Source: Capitella teleta
Taxonomy: Eukaryota > Annelida > Polychaeta > Capitellidae
Assembly (NCBI GenBank): GCA_000328365.1
Contig: KB292985.1
Span: forward strand, 235,601-299,600
DNA: 64,000 nucleotides
Reading direction: 5' to 3'
In this document: piece after piece, positions 37,401-49,826 of the stretch
Position numbering within the stretch: the first letter of the stretch is position 1
Layout of the letters: every line of letters starts with the position of its first letter
Position numbers and translations under genes: made by a program
Notes under the pieces: generated by a model
Seen by the model: the letters and a program-made list of their open reading frames with translations, nothing else
Told to the model about the DNA's origin: nothing
The model's database searches: none

Positions 37401-40400
37401 CTATTTACTTCTCTGTTTGGCGCATATTTGTGGGATCGTTACATAATAATAATAATAATAATTATTATTATTATTCCGAAAATTCCGATGCTGGACTCCA
37501 CTTGACTCAGTGGACAGTGGCTCAGCGGCTGTTTGATCCTAGATCGGTTGCTCATCATTCGGAATTGCATCCAAATTTTTTTAATTTCTTTGAAATCAGA
37601 GTTGAGAATGCCATGGTTGCATATGGCGAAAGCATTTAACTCAAGGCCCATTTTGGCGTCTGTCCAATAAGGCTTAATGTACTTGGCAGCGAAAGGCACA
37701 TGTAACGACGACTTTAGGTCTGTTGATGTTTGTCGCTCCATCGGTGCATATGCCCTCAAGGAATGTGCTATTATTGGCTCACCATAGAATCATCAATCTA
37801 TAATCATCCTGTTCTGTTTAGTCTTTGAGTAGTAACATTACGCTCTGACACGCTTTCGGCCGTTTACGGTTTAGATCAAGAATGACAATTGTAGATATGA
37901 TCAATCGATTTGCGAAATCGATCCGTACTCTGTAACTCAAACCGTGTGTTATACGAACACAAATTATACGTTTTGCCTCCATTTTGTGTCCAATCAAAAA
38001 ACTGTATGCTTTGGATGATAAACTGCAACTTTTTATATTGTGCCAAAGAAGCGTGTTGTTGATGTATTCGCCCCTGGTGGCGTTGTGCGTCGATACTGTG
38101 TGCTTAGACACGGAGAAAGAACCATTGATCTTCTCGAGTCTTGACGGTGGCATGACTTCCTCTCTTCAAACCAAATTGATGTCTTTGGCATGGCATTGGG
38201 CTCTGCTCTCTACGATTCTACTCTGGGCTTTCATCGTATTTCATCAGCGTGCATGAAATCTGTGTTTGCGATTACTGACGGTGGAGTTACGTAAGGAGTT
38301 AGGAACCTAATCAGAGCTTTGACCACTGGTCACTGCGGTCAGTCGTATTGATTTGTGCCTGACTGACCAAGGAATCAATCGCTGGGCTTCATTTCTCTCG
38401 GCGTTTTCTCTTTCGGGATTTGCATTTCCTGGTTGCTTATTAATCCCTACGGCATCCAGGTGTATTCAGGCCACGTGCTGCTTGTGATGGTCAGTTGTCC
38501 GCGATGGCTGACCAGTGATTAATTCCTCTGGAGGAGGTTCTGTTGCGTAACATCTTCCGCCTGTGTTATATGCAACGAGATTACCCATTTTGGACTCGTC
38601 CTCACTCGCCTCCTTCTGGCATACGTCGTGGCGTGCCAATTCGCAATCACCTTCTGTGAAGTGAGAAATTGATATTTCTTCAAAGCATGCTGACCACAGC
38701 TGCTGGGTGTCACGTGTCTGCATCAAATATCGCTGAGTCAGCTCTTATGTCATGCCCATAATGTTCTCTTACGCAATTGTCTCGGCATTCCTGGAATCAG
38801 GGCTTTGGTTCAGGGAATTATCAGGAAATCTCTCAATGCCAAACTAATTATGGTGCATTGTATAAATTACGCTCCAATGTCAATGCTTGTATTTCTGAGT
38901 CCACTCATTGTTGATGTCTGTTCCGGGGAACATGCGCGCATGTCGGTTTGCGCCGAATGTCAATCAAATGCCATCGATTGACCTTATAAATACCGCGCAC
39001 ATGCTGCTTGACCTCAAGGGACCATCTCAAATTTAGATTGATCACTTTTGACGGGATTTTGTGAGATGGCCCCCCGATCCGAGGATGATTGGCAGCTTGT
39101 GCTGTGTGCATGTCGGGCTCTTGTTTCGATGCTTCCGAAAGGATTGAAACGCAACTGACTTGATGCTGATCACAATAAAGCACTATCCCAGAATGCCGCG
39201 TGTTTATCACTTCCGGTTTCATGCGCGGATTCACTGAATTGTTTTTGGTTTCTTCCAGCTGGCTGAAAAGTGGAACTGATTTCTGTTCTTATTTATTGTA
39301 TAAATACGCGTATAAAACGGATTCGAGGAAATTTTCTTTCGTGCGTTAATTGGCTGTGTGCCAATCTTTTTGCCTTCCTCTCGCTCTCTCTCTTGACTTG
39401 TCTTTAGTGCACGTGCACTTTGTTGGGCGTAATTGCTGTGGCGTCATAATGTCCGTTTGACATCCGTTTGATTTCCTGTCGTTACTAGAATTCCACATGT
39501 AAATGTGCCATGTCACGTCACCGAGTCTACAGCTGTAATTTCTCATTCTATAATCTCTATTCATGACGGATAATTCTTTCCAAATCGATCAATCAATAAA
39601 TCAATCAACTTCATCATAGATTTTTAATGATGATTAATTTCTCTTATTGATTAATTAATAAAAATGTTCATTAAAACATAATGGTTGATATAAGGCAAGC
39701 ATGATTTCCCTGGGGAAGCCCTGCTGACTTAGAAGGTTTCAATTTCCTCCGCTAGGGAGCAACTAAATTGATACATCACCGCCGTTTGATCTCGCCTGAA
39801 GCATCTCAGTGCTTCTTTTCGAGTCCTAAATATTTACCTGCACCGGAGACGCCTGCTCGCCATCAAGCATCGGGCACTGAGCCATTACCACCTCCGTAAC
39901 ACCCTCCACATACCCTCCCCTACACCCTCCCTCTCAAGAGCTTATTACAATGATGCGCATCGGTGCAAAACACCCGTTTCCTTGGTTACCCGGTGCATTT
40001 TTTTCCCCCACTTATGGAGTGGATATTCAGCTGTTTTTGACGTTCTCTGATACGGCCCCTTGTGCACGTGCGATGAGACGGCCCCTCTACTTCCTAGTCG
40101 TATCATTTGTTGTTGAAGGGCTCTCGTTCTACCATCTGTGTCTCCTGCGCCTGTATCTGATCTCTGTCCACTAATTGCATCTCCCCTCTCCTGATATCTC
40201 GTAAGAACAATCGCAGAGGAGACGCATTCCGCACATTCACTGATTCTGACGTTCGCTTCCCGTGCAATAACTGTAATCACTGTCCATTTGTGGGCATTCA
40301 CTTGGAGACTAGTAACATATACTTGGTCTGTGTTCATTTGTGTTGTACACTGAGGTGATTGTGTACTGGATTAGTGCATTGCCCCTGTACCAGTGCACGT

Positions 40401-40667
40401 GTGTGGTGGTTTTATTCGTTCGCATTTCACCTGCAGCTCAGTGCAATTGTGTCAAATTGATTGATGCGTTATGAGAACATTTGCAAGTTCAATACGACTT
40501 TTTGATGCTGCAAAGGTAATTAAACGTAGAAGCATGTCAGGGGTGTGCCGCATAACCTACCAGGGAACTCAATGTCTGTTTTGATGCAGGTTATTTGTTG
40601 AATTTGCATGATTTACTTGATTGTACTATTCATGCGGGTGTTATTGACCATGTGACCTCTTTTGCAG
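34416..40667. other. non-coding stretch upstream of EFA6
   Basis: No coding exon recognised in about 6.2 kb. Notable sequence: a T/C-rich tract at 37285-37350, an (AAT)n/(ATT)n inverted simple repeat at 37444-37476, and A+T-rich sequence. First non-coding exons of the EFA6 gene may lie here, since its first coding exon begins after an acceptor at 40667. Several ORFs of 80-130 codons (for example 38905-39234 and 39945-40337, minus) lack motifs. Confidence 0.4.
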
Positions 40668-43600
40668 GTATCCTTCTGGGCAGCCATTGTGACGTCATGT
40701 AGCCGTGATGCCCCAACGCAGACGCTCCCCCCACCAAGAGCACCCCCCCATGCGGCCCCCCTCCTCCCAGCAGCCCCTTCCCCCCAGGGGGGCTCGTGTC
40801 AGCCCGCGTGTCGTGTGTCCTTCGCCGCCATCCAAGAGCCATGAGAACGGGGTCAATGGCTCCTCAGGGGACGGCTCTCCCGGGGCAAGGAAGTTTGAGA
40901 CGTTTGTCATGACGGGTGACATGATCATCCAGACGACGTCACCGCTGCACAAGTCGGCGGAGAAGAAGGAAACGGCGAAGGCCACTTCACCGAAAAGGGC
41001 TTCAAGCGCACGCCCCAGCCGCATCCCTAAACCAAACACCCCCAAGTCATCTCCCAAAACAGTGTCTAAACAGCGCAAGAAATCCTCCTCCGAAAGCCCC
41101 TCTGTGGAGAGGGAAGAGGATGCGCCCATGGAACTCGTGGGGTTCAGTCGCTTTCCTGACGTCATGCTTGGTCTCGACATTCCTCCCGATGACATTTCCA
41201 GTGAGGACGAGAAGTTTAAGCACGACACTCTGAGCCTCGATCTGGAAGATCTGCCCCCACCCCCCTCGGAGCTCCTTGAATCCTCCACCCCAGAGGACCC
41301 CCCCTCAGAACCACCCCCTCCTCCTCCACCTCCGCAGCTAAAAACCCCGGAGGAGGTTGAAGAGGAGGTCATGACCCCTGAGGCGAATTCGGCAGATGAG
41401 CTACCCACGGATAGCATTCCTTGTTCAGTGCAATCGCAGGAGGTGTTCCTCGACACGATCGAAGCCAACATGGAATTGCCGCAATCAGAGGACTCCAGTC
41501 AGTCGTCATCCAACGATATTTCGTGCAATGGACACACCCCCGCCCCCTCTTACGATCGGTCGTCCATCAGCAGTGAGTCACGCGTGGACGTACACCACCC
41601 GCAGCAGCAACAGTCTCAGCAACCCGAGTTTGACCCACCCGTCACGGGTATCGTGGTCAGCAGAAGCGCAGAGAAGATTGGCGGCAAGGAGAGCCCCCTG
41701 GTGTCGAAGGGAGGCCCCAGCATGTGTGTGAGAAGCAGCAAGAGTCATGAGAACTACCTGGAGTGCAACAACGCCCAATGCATGGGTTTTGTGGACATTG
41801 ATTTTGAGGATGAAATGGCGTCGTCTGTGGACGCTCTCCTGCATTACCAGAAGTCGGCCACCTCCATCAACAGTGACTGCGTTGACTATGTGCAATTTCA
41901 GAACAATGGGCATGAGGCGTCTCGTAGCCTAGAGAACTCTCCAGAGAAGCGAGACGCGTCATCCCCTCGTGACTGCGCTGCCATGCCCACGATGATCAGC
42001 GGGGATCAGCCTCTGGTGATCGGGAGGCTGAAGGAGGGCGGCGTTAAACGAAGGGAGATCTCCGCTTCCTCAAAACCAGAACCCATCAAGGAAGCGTCAC
42101 CTGAGATCGAGAGGAAGCCTCCAACGCCCCCTACCAGCGTGCCCATCTGTGCCGTTCCTGAGGACTCCAGCACAGACGCTAAAGCGGCTCCTCCCCCACG
42201 TGAGATCCCTCCCCCTCCCCCACGAACTGTGACCCTGCCCCCGGCCCCTTGCTCAAGCCCCCCTGCAGATTCCACTGCAGCCATTCCAACACACGTGATG
42301 CTCTCTGATGACCCCACCTCCCCCCCTCACTCAGGGCCCAACAGCCCTGGCCACGAGAGTGTCGACGGTGCTCTCTACCACCAGCCGGCTAAGGATCCTC
42401 ATCGACCCTCAGCTGCTCGCCTGGCTAAGCGGCTATTCCACATGGATGGATTCAAAAAGAGCGATGTCACAAAGCACCTCAGCAAAAAGTGCGTCTCTCG
42501 CCTGTTTTCTTCTCTCACTTCAACTCTGCTTTCTCTCCTAGGAATGAGTTTGCTCAGTTGGTTGGAGAGGAATATCTCAGCTTCTTTGACTACTCAACAC
42601 GGCCCCTGGATGAGGCTCTGAGGGATTTCCTCAAACACGTCCTTCTCGCTGGTGAGACGCAAGAAAGAGAGCGAGTGCTGGTCCACTTCTCTCGCAGATA
42701 CGTGCTCTGTAACCCTCAAGCATTCAACTCTGAAGGTAAACTCAGTGACCCTTTTGCACTGCTTTTTCTATGCCATTCGCAACAGATGCCTGCCACACTC
42801 TGACATGTGCTCTCATGCTGTTGAACAACGACCTTCACGGACAGGTGATCTCTGCCCACCTCTTCTTTTTCTCTTTTAATCTTTTTCTCATAGAACATCG
42901 GTCGAAAGATGTCCGTCACAGAGTTCATAGAGAATTTAGCTGAGTTGAACGACGGAAGTGATTTCCCCAAAGAAGTTCTGCAGCAAGTCTACCAAGCCAT
43001 CAAAGATGCTCCCCTTGAGTGCGAATTGTGAGTGATTTCCCTTGGATTACTATTTGTTGTAATAATAATAATAATAATATGACGTTGAACAGTGAGGACG
43101 AGGGTCTGGATGAGTTTGAGATGATGGCGATGGGTGGCCCAGGGTGCATGAGCGGAAGGGGAGGTCAGGATCCAGTCCGCTACATAGGACACAACCCGTT
43201 CTTAGACGTGAGTCCTTCTGCTTGTCAGTGCACTGTCAGCATAATTGTCAACTTCTCAGATCCCTGATCCAAGCAAAGCGATTGAGTACAAGAAAGGATT
43301 TGTCATGCGCAAGTGCTGCATTGATCCGGACGGCAGGAAAAGTCTGATCTCTTGCGTTTTTTGTTTGTTTGTTTTGATTCAACATTTCTCGTCTTTAGCG
43401 CCTCTTGGTAAACGGTCGTGGAAGATGTTTTACGCAACCATGCGTGACATGGTCATTTATCTGCACAAAGACGAACACGGCTTCAAGAAGTCCTCTCTTG
43501 TCGCGGACAATTTGAGCAGCTGCATCCGAATTCATCACGCTTTGGCGACAAAGGCCACGGACTACAGGAAGAAACAACACGTGTTTCGCTTGCAAACGGC

Positions 43601-45493
43601 AGACGCCGCACAGTTCTTGTTTCAAACAAGGTGTGTTTAACGCTAATTAGAACTTACCAAGCGTTACGCTTCAATCCTTCTTGACAGTGATAGCAAAGAG
43701 TGTGAGGAGTGGATTGATACTATCAACTTCGTGGCATCCTGTCTGTCTGCTCCTCCCTTGCCAGGCGGCGTAGGGTCACAAAGGAAATTCCAGCGCCCTC
43801 TCATGCCAGCGTCATACACTAAACTCAACATGGTACGGACTCAGTGATAGTTAATTAGCTAATCAACCAATTAATAAATCTGCAGAGAGAGCAATTACTC
43901 CACCATGAGAATCGCGCCATGCACATTGAGCAAGAACTCAACGAACATCGCAGGACTCCCCCAGACAAAGGGGCGAAATCACGCGTCATTCAAGATTACG
44001 TAGAAAAGGAATCATACCTTCACTTCGAGGTGACTCTTATTCTCTCACTCCTCTTTAAAATACCGATTTCCTCTTTCTGCAGTTGCGGCGTTTCAACGTG
44101 TACTGCTTCCTGCTCCAGGCCAAGATGGTGTCCTTCCATCCTGATTTGGAGCCGTCGCTCGTGGAGGTAGCCATAGGGGAAGTAGATGAGCCCCCGTCAC
44201 CCCCGCCCCGCACAGCAGAGCAGCCCCTCCTAGCCCCTCCAGATCCAGCCATAGCCAAGTCCAAGCCAGTACAACGTAGCATGTCTGATAGGTACAGTTA
44301 CCGAGCGGCCATCTACTGCACAGACACCTATGACCCCAGCGCTGAACTTTGAACTCTCTGCACTCTCTTTTTCTCTCTTTCTGGTGAAAGCTTTTAGGGT
44401 TTTTTTTAACAAATCGGCCAATCATGAAGAACGCAGGGTGATTTCTCTTCTCTTAATTTGATACTCTGCTCTTTTTTCCCTCAATATACTGCCAAAATAA
44501 TCAGCTGAGCTGATATGCTGATATCATGCCTGCGATATGCTTTTTTTTTTAACTCCTGGAGATGGGTTTTTTCTCTCCACGTTTTCTCACTCATTCGCTC
44601 TGCTTCACGTTAATTTTTTTTATTATTAAATTAGATCTAATGTCTGCTTCTTCCTTCTCTTCTTCCCCTGCCTCGTCTGTTTCCCTGTAGACGTTAATTC
44701 CGCTGCATTTACAGGTCTTGTAACGTTTGGACGAAGTGTCTTTGTGGAAACCTCTGAGGTCTGATCGTGTAAACGGTGGCTGACGGTTTTCTCTCTCGTA
44801 TATTTTGTCTGTGGGATGGTTGGACTTGGCATCGGGCAAAATTATTAGCAAAGAAAACGGGGAAAATATTCTAAATATTTTATCCTCTCTCTCTCCCCAT
44901 CCCCCCTCTCTCTGTGAACATAGAAACCCCCCCCCCTCCTATTCTCCCTCTTCAGTTTCATTTATTTATTATTTTTTATTACTTTTTCCTGCATGGTTGT
45001 TTTAATTGTTTATTTTCTTCTAATTTCTTAGGCAATTTTATTTTATTTCTTCTTTTTTTTTTTTAAGAAAGAAGCTTTGGTCATACTCATACCTAGCGTG
45101 CATTATTAATCTCATTTTATCATTTTGCCTTTTAGTTATTTTTGTGCGTGTCTTACTGTGTGTTTCTTGTTCATCTAAAGGTTACTCACTTATGAACCAA
45201 GGAGGCGTGGCGTGAATGCAGTAGCCACGCCCACTTACCACCAGGCTCCGCCCACTCAGGACTCGAGGGACCAATCAACAACCACCTTCTGTTCTGACTC
45301 CTCCCCCTCTCCCCCCAGGCTCTTTCCCTACCACCCCCCACCCCCGGATTCCCCAGACTCTTCGTTTTCGTCTGTGGCAAATATGTCGGACAGGGGAACG
45401 TACAGCCCTCCACGAGGTCTGCATCCGGCACAGTCACATCGCAAGTACATTTACGGATCGGGGGCCCCTGGATCCTACGAATCACAAGTGTGA
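40668..45493 (+). CDS. PSD: EFA6/PSD Arf6 guanine exchange factor
   Basis: Coding exons join in phase: 40708-42488, 42542-42735, 42786-42844, 42894-43027, 43093-43207, 43260-43341, 43399-43630, 43688-43832, 43886-44029 and 44083-44291 with 45181-45493, giving about 1135 residues. EFA6 proteins activate Arf6 at the plasma membrane and act on endosome recycling and actin. The first coding exon carries ~590 residues of low-complexity Pro/Ser-rich sequence. The Sec7 domain spans roughly residues 575-720 ([50 protein letters not shown]). Glu632 in AGETQ is the likely catalytic finger. The PH domain follows ([11 protein letters not shown] ... [18 protein letters not shown]), then a coiled helix. 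The ATG at 40708 follows an in-frame TGA, which fixes the start. If the exon ending at 44291 reads on, a 1051-residue form ends at 44352. Confidence 0.93.
44083..44352 (+). CDS. PSD: alternative terminal exon of EFA6/PSD
   Basis: If the donor at 44291/44292 (GATAG|GTACAG) is not used, the frame continues for [19 protein letters not shown] and stops at 44352. If it is used, the exon at 45181 supplies a 105-codon, Pro/Ser-rich tail ending in [12 protein letters not shown]. Both ends have correct phase. Long T/C-rich stretches in the 890-bp intron could act as splicing or poly-A context, and no AATAAA was confirmed directly after 44352. Confidence 0.55.
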   Translation: MRRFNVYCFLLQAKMVSFHPDLEPSLVEVAIGEVDEPPSPPPRTAEQPLLAPPDPAIAKSKPVQRSMSDRYSYRAAIYCTDTYDPSAEL

Positions 45494-46148
45494 CCCCCAT
45501 GTGACCCCCACTGCATTTCCTTGCTCCTCCTCTAACTAACCCCTTTTCAGTATTTCAATGTTGTCTGCAGTTTTCTTCCAATTTTTTTACAGTTTTTTTT
45601 TTTGTGATATTTTTTTTTTAGTTGACTTGTGTTTTTCTCCTTTGCATAATTTGCTTATTGGCTGCATGTCTCTATAACCATATAGTGCTAATTTATATTT
45701 TTGACAAATTTTCCTTGTTTCTTTCCCCCGACAAATCACGAAGCACTCCTGAGGGTATAATTCAATTTTAATTATTATTATCCTTTAATCATAATTATTA
45801 ATTATTATTGAATTGTTTGGAATTCTAATTGTGAGACAGTTTTGTGACAAAACTGCTCTTCTAGCATAATGTGTCATGAGTCCTCTTAATGTGTTCATTC
45901 GAATATTTTGTACGTGTTCAAAACAGAACATTTTGAAGCTAAAACATCGAAATCACTTTGCCCATCTTTTTGCATTGCGTGTGAATGTTGTCTTTAGCGA
46001 GCGGTTTCATTTGACGCCCCTTTGGAAGCTAGTCGCGGCAGAAAGATCTTTTGCTCAAATCCGCGTATTTGCAGAGCGGAAGAACGAAGCGTTTGTTTTG
46101 AGGCTTTTGTTGTATGATGTGTGATCTGCGACTGCACAACAAGAATGA
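45494..46148. other. intergenic region between convergent genes
   Basis: 3' flanks of EFA6 (+) and the chitinase-like gene (-). T-rich runs near 45590-45620 and an ATTATTA cluster at 45765-45810. No further gene. Confidence 0.5.
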
Positions 46149-46154
46149 ATGATT
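46149..46154 (-). terminator. polyadenylation signal of the chitinase-like gene
   Basis: AATAAA on the minus strand, about 120 bp after the stop at 46275. A plus-strand AATAAA lies close by at 46169-46174, so the convergent transcripts may overlap slightly. Confidence 0.5.
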
Positions 46155-46274
46155 TATTATGAAAGATCAATAAAATGTCTGCTAGATTTCAAATCGACTT
46201 CTTCCTTCTTAAATTCTAATTTAGTCAGAAATAAAATTGTTGAATCATAGCTGTTAGCTGTTGTAGATGGGTCG

Positions 46275-48053
46275 TCATTGGAGCAACCTTTCGTGGAGAG
46301 CCCTGAGCAGAGGGCATCGCCTCCCTCCAAGCAGATTCCCAGAAAAGTCGTCCAGATCCCAACTCCAGACCATCGCGCCACCGAGACCTTCGGCTCGGAT
46401 GTAATCAACCTGAAAATGCAAATAATTGCGTATACCTGTATCGTCCTTCATTGTGAGACATCCTTGCATTAAATAGTGAAGTTGATTTATGAAGTTAATA
46501 CCTTTTTGTTGATGGAGTTAACGTCATCAAATCCGACCCACTGATCTTCTTTAAACGCGTAGCACGCCTCTTGTTCTCGCTCGTAGATCATGTGCCATCC
46601 TTCCGACCTCACGTTCTGCATGATCTGCTTGGCACACCACGTGCGTGACACGTGACTGCATGTACATGTGCATGTCCTCCCTCACCTCGTAGTAGGACAG
46701 GAAACCGGCCTCCCGAGTGAACTTCCCTGCCATGCCAGCTCCTGATGCAGGCGCCAGAATTCCGTGGTTCTTGGGATCTTTCAGGGTGAATGTCCTTCCG
46801 TACATGGCGCACCCAAGAACCAGCTTCTCCGCAGGGCAGCCTTTGGAGATCCAGTAGTTCACCGCCCAGTCCTGTGGGTCCCACATAACCATGCAAATGA
46901 AACAAGCCAACATCCAGGGTGACGTGTAACCTGACATAGCTGCGCTTCTTCTCCCACCGCTCCCTGGCGTGCCTTTAAGGGGCTGTTGATGCCTGTGACC
47001 TTTTCCCAACTTCCGTGAAGGTCATACGCCATCAGGTTGAGAAAGTCGACGCATCTACGAGAAGAATGATATTATAAGAGTGTGTCTCCATTACAATGCC
47101 TATTTAACTATAATACTGATACACGAGTCATGTATAAACATAATTGTGTATCTATACATACTACATTATGTAGTAGATTGGCATACATGGCTTTTGGAAT
47201 TCGCAACTCACTTGACGAGGGAAGGAACGTCGTATGCGCCATCGATGACTTTTTTGCCCGCGCTCACTGCAGCAGCGAGTATCAACCTCTCCCTTCCACT
47301 CAAAGCAACTTCCTCCTCAAAAGCAGCTCTCAATTCCTACCAATAAAATGCATTGAACCTGTTAGGCCTAATTCTGGATAAATTGCCCACATCGAAACCT
47401 GCATAAGTAGTGTGTACAGTTCTTTGTCTCGGGTAGTACTTCCTCTGGCCCCTGGATATTCCCAATCCACATCCAGGCCATCAAAACCCCACTTACGAAG
47501 AAACAGCACAGCGTGTTCGTTGAACTTATGTCTGTTCTCTCTTGAAACGACCATTTGGGAGAAGGGCTGAGATCCCATGTTCCATCCACCGACCGCCAGC
47601 AAAACCCGCAGGTTTGGCTTCTCTGTTTTCATGCTCACCATTCGTTCGTACATACCTATGGTTTCAAAGGAAGGGAAAATGACTACCTATATATAGTGGT
47701 AAGTTAGTCTAACTATGGTAACAGACCTTTATTCCAGTCCGTCGATTCGTCGTTCCATTCAAACGGAGCTAGAATCCCGTTGTCAATTTTGGCAAAGGCG
47801 AAGATGACGTGGGTGCAGAGGGTCACGTCGATGTCCTCAGGGAAGAACTTTGCCCCGTCCGGTCGGTATTGGCTCCAATTGGTGTAATAGCACACCACCT
47901 TCATGTCATCGTGACTGGGACCTTTTGATAAATTGGAAATTTGGAAAAGGGAAATTTAAGAAAAGGGCCTGCATTTTGTGAGAATTCAGGTGAGTATAGA
48001 ATTATCGAGAACCCACCTTTGTCTGCACTGGACGCTTCGTCGTTGCCCGACAT
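46275..48053 (-). CDS. GH18 chitinase-like protein without signal peptide
   Basis: Eight minus-strand exons in phase: 48017-48053, 47727-47921, 47399-47655, 47212-47336, 46931-47054, 46686-46871, 46502-46624 and 46275-46409, giving 393 residues. This is a family-18 glycosidase catalytic domain, which cuts chitin by substrate-assisted catalysis. Motifs are KVVCYYTNWSQYRP (strand 1), LLAVGGWNMGS (strand 3), FDGLDVDWEYPG with Asp139, Asp141 and catalytic Glu143 intact, MAYDLHGSW, and MVWSWDLDDFSG. A chitinase-insertion-like segment lies around GRTFTLKDPKNHGILAPAS. No chitin-binding domain follows. The N-terminus MSGNDEASSADKGPSHDD is acidic and polar with no signal peptide, although the family is normally secreted. 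A TATA box 34 bp upstream of the ATG supports this start. An undetected upstream exon is the main alternative. Confidence 0.9.
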
Positions 48054-48086
48054 TTTCTCATACCCAATCCCGTTGACTCAACTTTG

Positions 48087-48092
48087 TATATA
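48087..48092 (-). promoter_or_regulatory. TATA box of the chitinase-like gene
   Basis: TATATA on the minus strand in GCATATATACAAAG, ending 34 bp upstream of the ATG. Initiation ~30 bp downstream would leave a leader of only a few bases, so it fits the short first exon only if the leader is very short. Confidence 0.35.
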
Positions 48093-49826
48093 TGCAATTT
48101 ACCTTTTTCTTTCTTCTCAATCTTGAGATCTGCATGAGTTTAGCTGAGCATCATATTTATATTCTGAAGTTAGGATTCTTTTTGTGTGTGACAAATGCCA
48201 TGAATGCCTATAGCGAACCTATGATGCAGCCATTAAAGTCACGTGGTAAACAATCAATCTAATTTACTACATTTTATTACACACTCACAACGTATGTTAC
48301 CATCTATTCACTCTATTACTATCGTAATTTCCGTTATCTGAACAGCATCCACACGAGATTAACTTAATTAAGCCATGATCAAATAAAACCTACTCTGTCA
48401 CAGAATCATAAGGGTACCTTTCATCAAAACAAACTTAGTTCAGATTAAATGCAAAATTATAAAAAGTAAACCTGAGTCACGTGTACGTATAGAGCTAAGT
48501 AAATAGCACAACTCAAAATTTACCCATTCATTGTGGATATTAAAAAGGCACTCATATCAATGCAATCAGCTACAATGACTTCCTGTTTGGATAATTAATT
48601 ATATATAATGCAGAGTTGTATGAATGTAATGTATAATGTTTACTCGGATATCTCTAATGATTACGATGGCATGAAAGGACACAACCAAACCCTATTGCAT
48701 CCTAGTCTTGTAACTCAATAGATATTCATCAACTCGGTGATCGTGCACACGAATTCGCCGTTCAAATTGCCGTGAATAGCAAAGAATCATATATGTTTTA
48801 TTAGCGTGCGCATTATAAACCTGACGCATATGAGAGCTAGGACCTGCATTTTAATTAATCATTCCAATGCAGCCATACCACTCAATATTCAATTTAATTT
48901 GACCTCGGCTAATATCGACCAAGTTACCTCCGTGTAATTGAATCACTCATGAATAAAGGAGAAGCGGCAGTAACACAACCGCCGTGCAGTAACCGGGTTC
49001 CACCGTAGATAGTGCGATGGGCGTGTTGCGGCATTGAGCAAGTATTGCTGCGATTCTGTTTAAAAGGAGTCACACTGCACATCAATTGCACGCTGCATGC
49101 TATCAATGATCGACCTTCTCAGGCCACGAGTACTGTGCAAGTACACTGCAGGAGCTGATACAGGTCAGTGCATGATACTCGTTTTGTGTCAGGCTTACAC
49201 TGTGTAATAGTCTTTCTATACATGTAGCATCGTAGCTGGATGAACGATGAGTAAATGGTTTTATGACTTTGTGATCTTATCTTCCTTATCGGTTGAGTGT
49301 TATTATAACTGTATTCTGAGGTGTTCCTTTGATCAACGTGCTGATTTAGTCGGCTTCTGATTATTTATTTAATTGATTACATACTGAGTGAACTACATAT
49401 AAGTGTATGGCAATACAATCGAAAGATAAATAGGCCTACTCACATATATACTGATAGCTTGCAGACCATCACTAAATGCGGATCTACTGATTGGCTTGCA
49501 TGCAAGTATCAGATTCAGCCAAACTAATATTTATTATTGTTTCAATGACGAATGACTTAAAATCAGCATTGTGTATATAGGCCTACAGGACAGGTAAAAA
49601 AGGAGTGTAACATATCTTTCCTTGGGGACAAAAGGGATTAGATTTGCGGCATTTAAAAAGAGCAGCAACCTTGTCCTCAAGCGTTCGCAATTTTTCTTCT
49701 TGCATTTTTGCTTCAGGAGCCGCTGCGTCGTGCATTCAGCCTAAGAGAACTCCTTCAGAAGAGTCGGAATAGTTGCAGAGACAGCTGTTGGTGCAACGGA
49801 GGGTTTCTACTTCACTCTTTGATAGG
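48093..49826. other. intergenic region between divergent genes
   Basis: A+T-rich with no recognised gene. The chitinase-like gene leaves to the left and the aldo-keto-reductase-like gene to the right, so this stretch holds both promoters. No repeats of note. Confidence 0.45.

Noticed and set aside
40695-41471. A 258-codon Ser/Gly-rich ORF opposite EFA6
   Set aside because: It is the antisense shadow of the Pro/Ser-rich EFA6 exon; the low-complexity composition keeps the opposite frame open.
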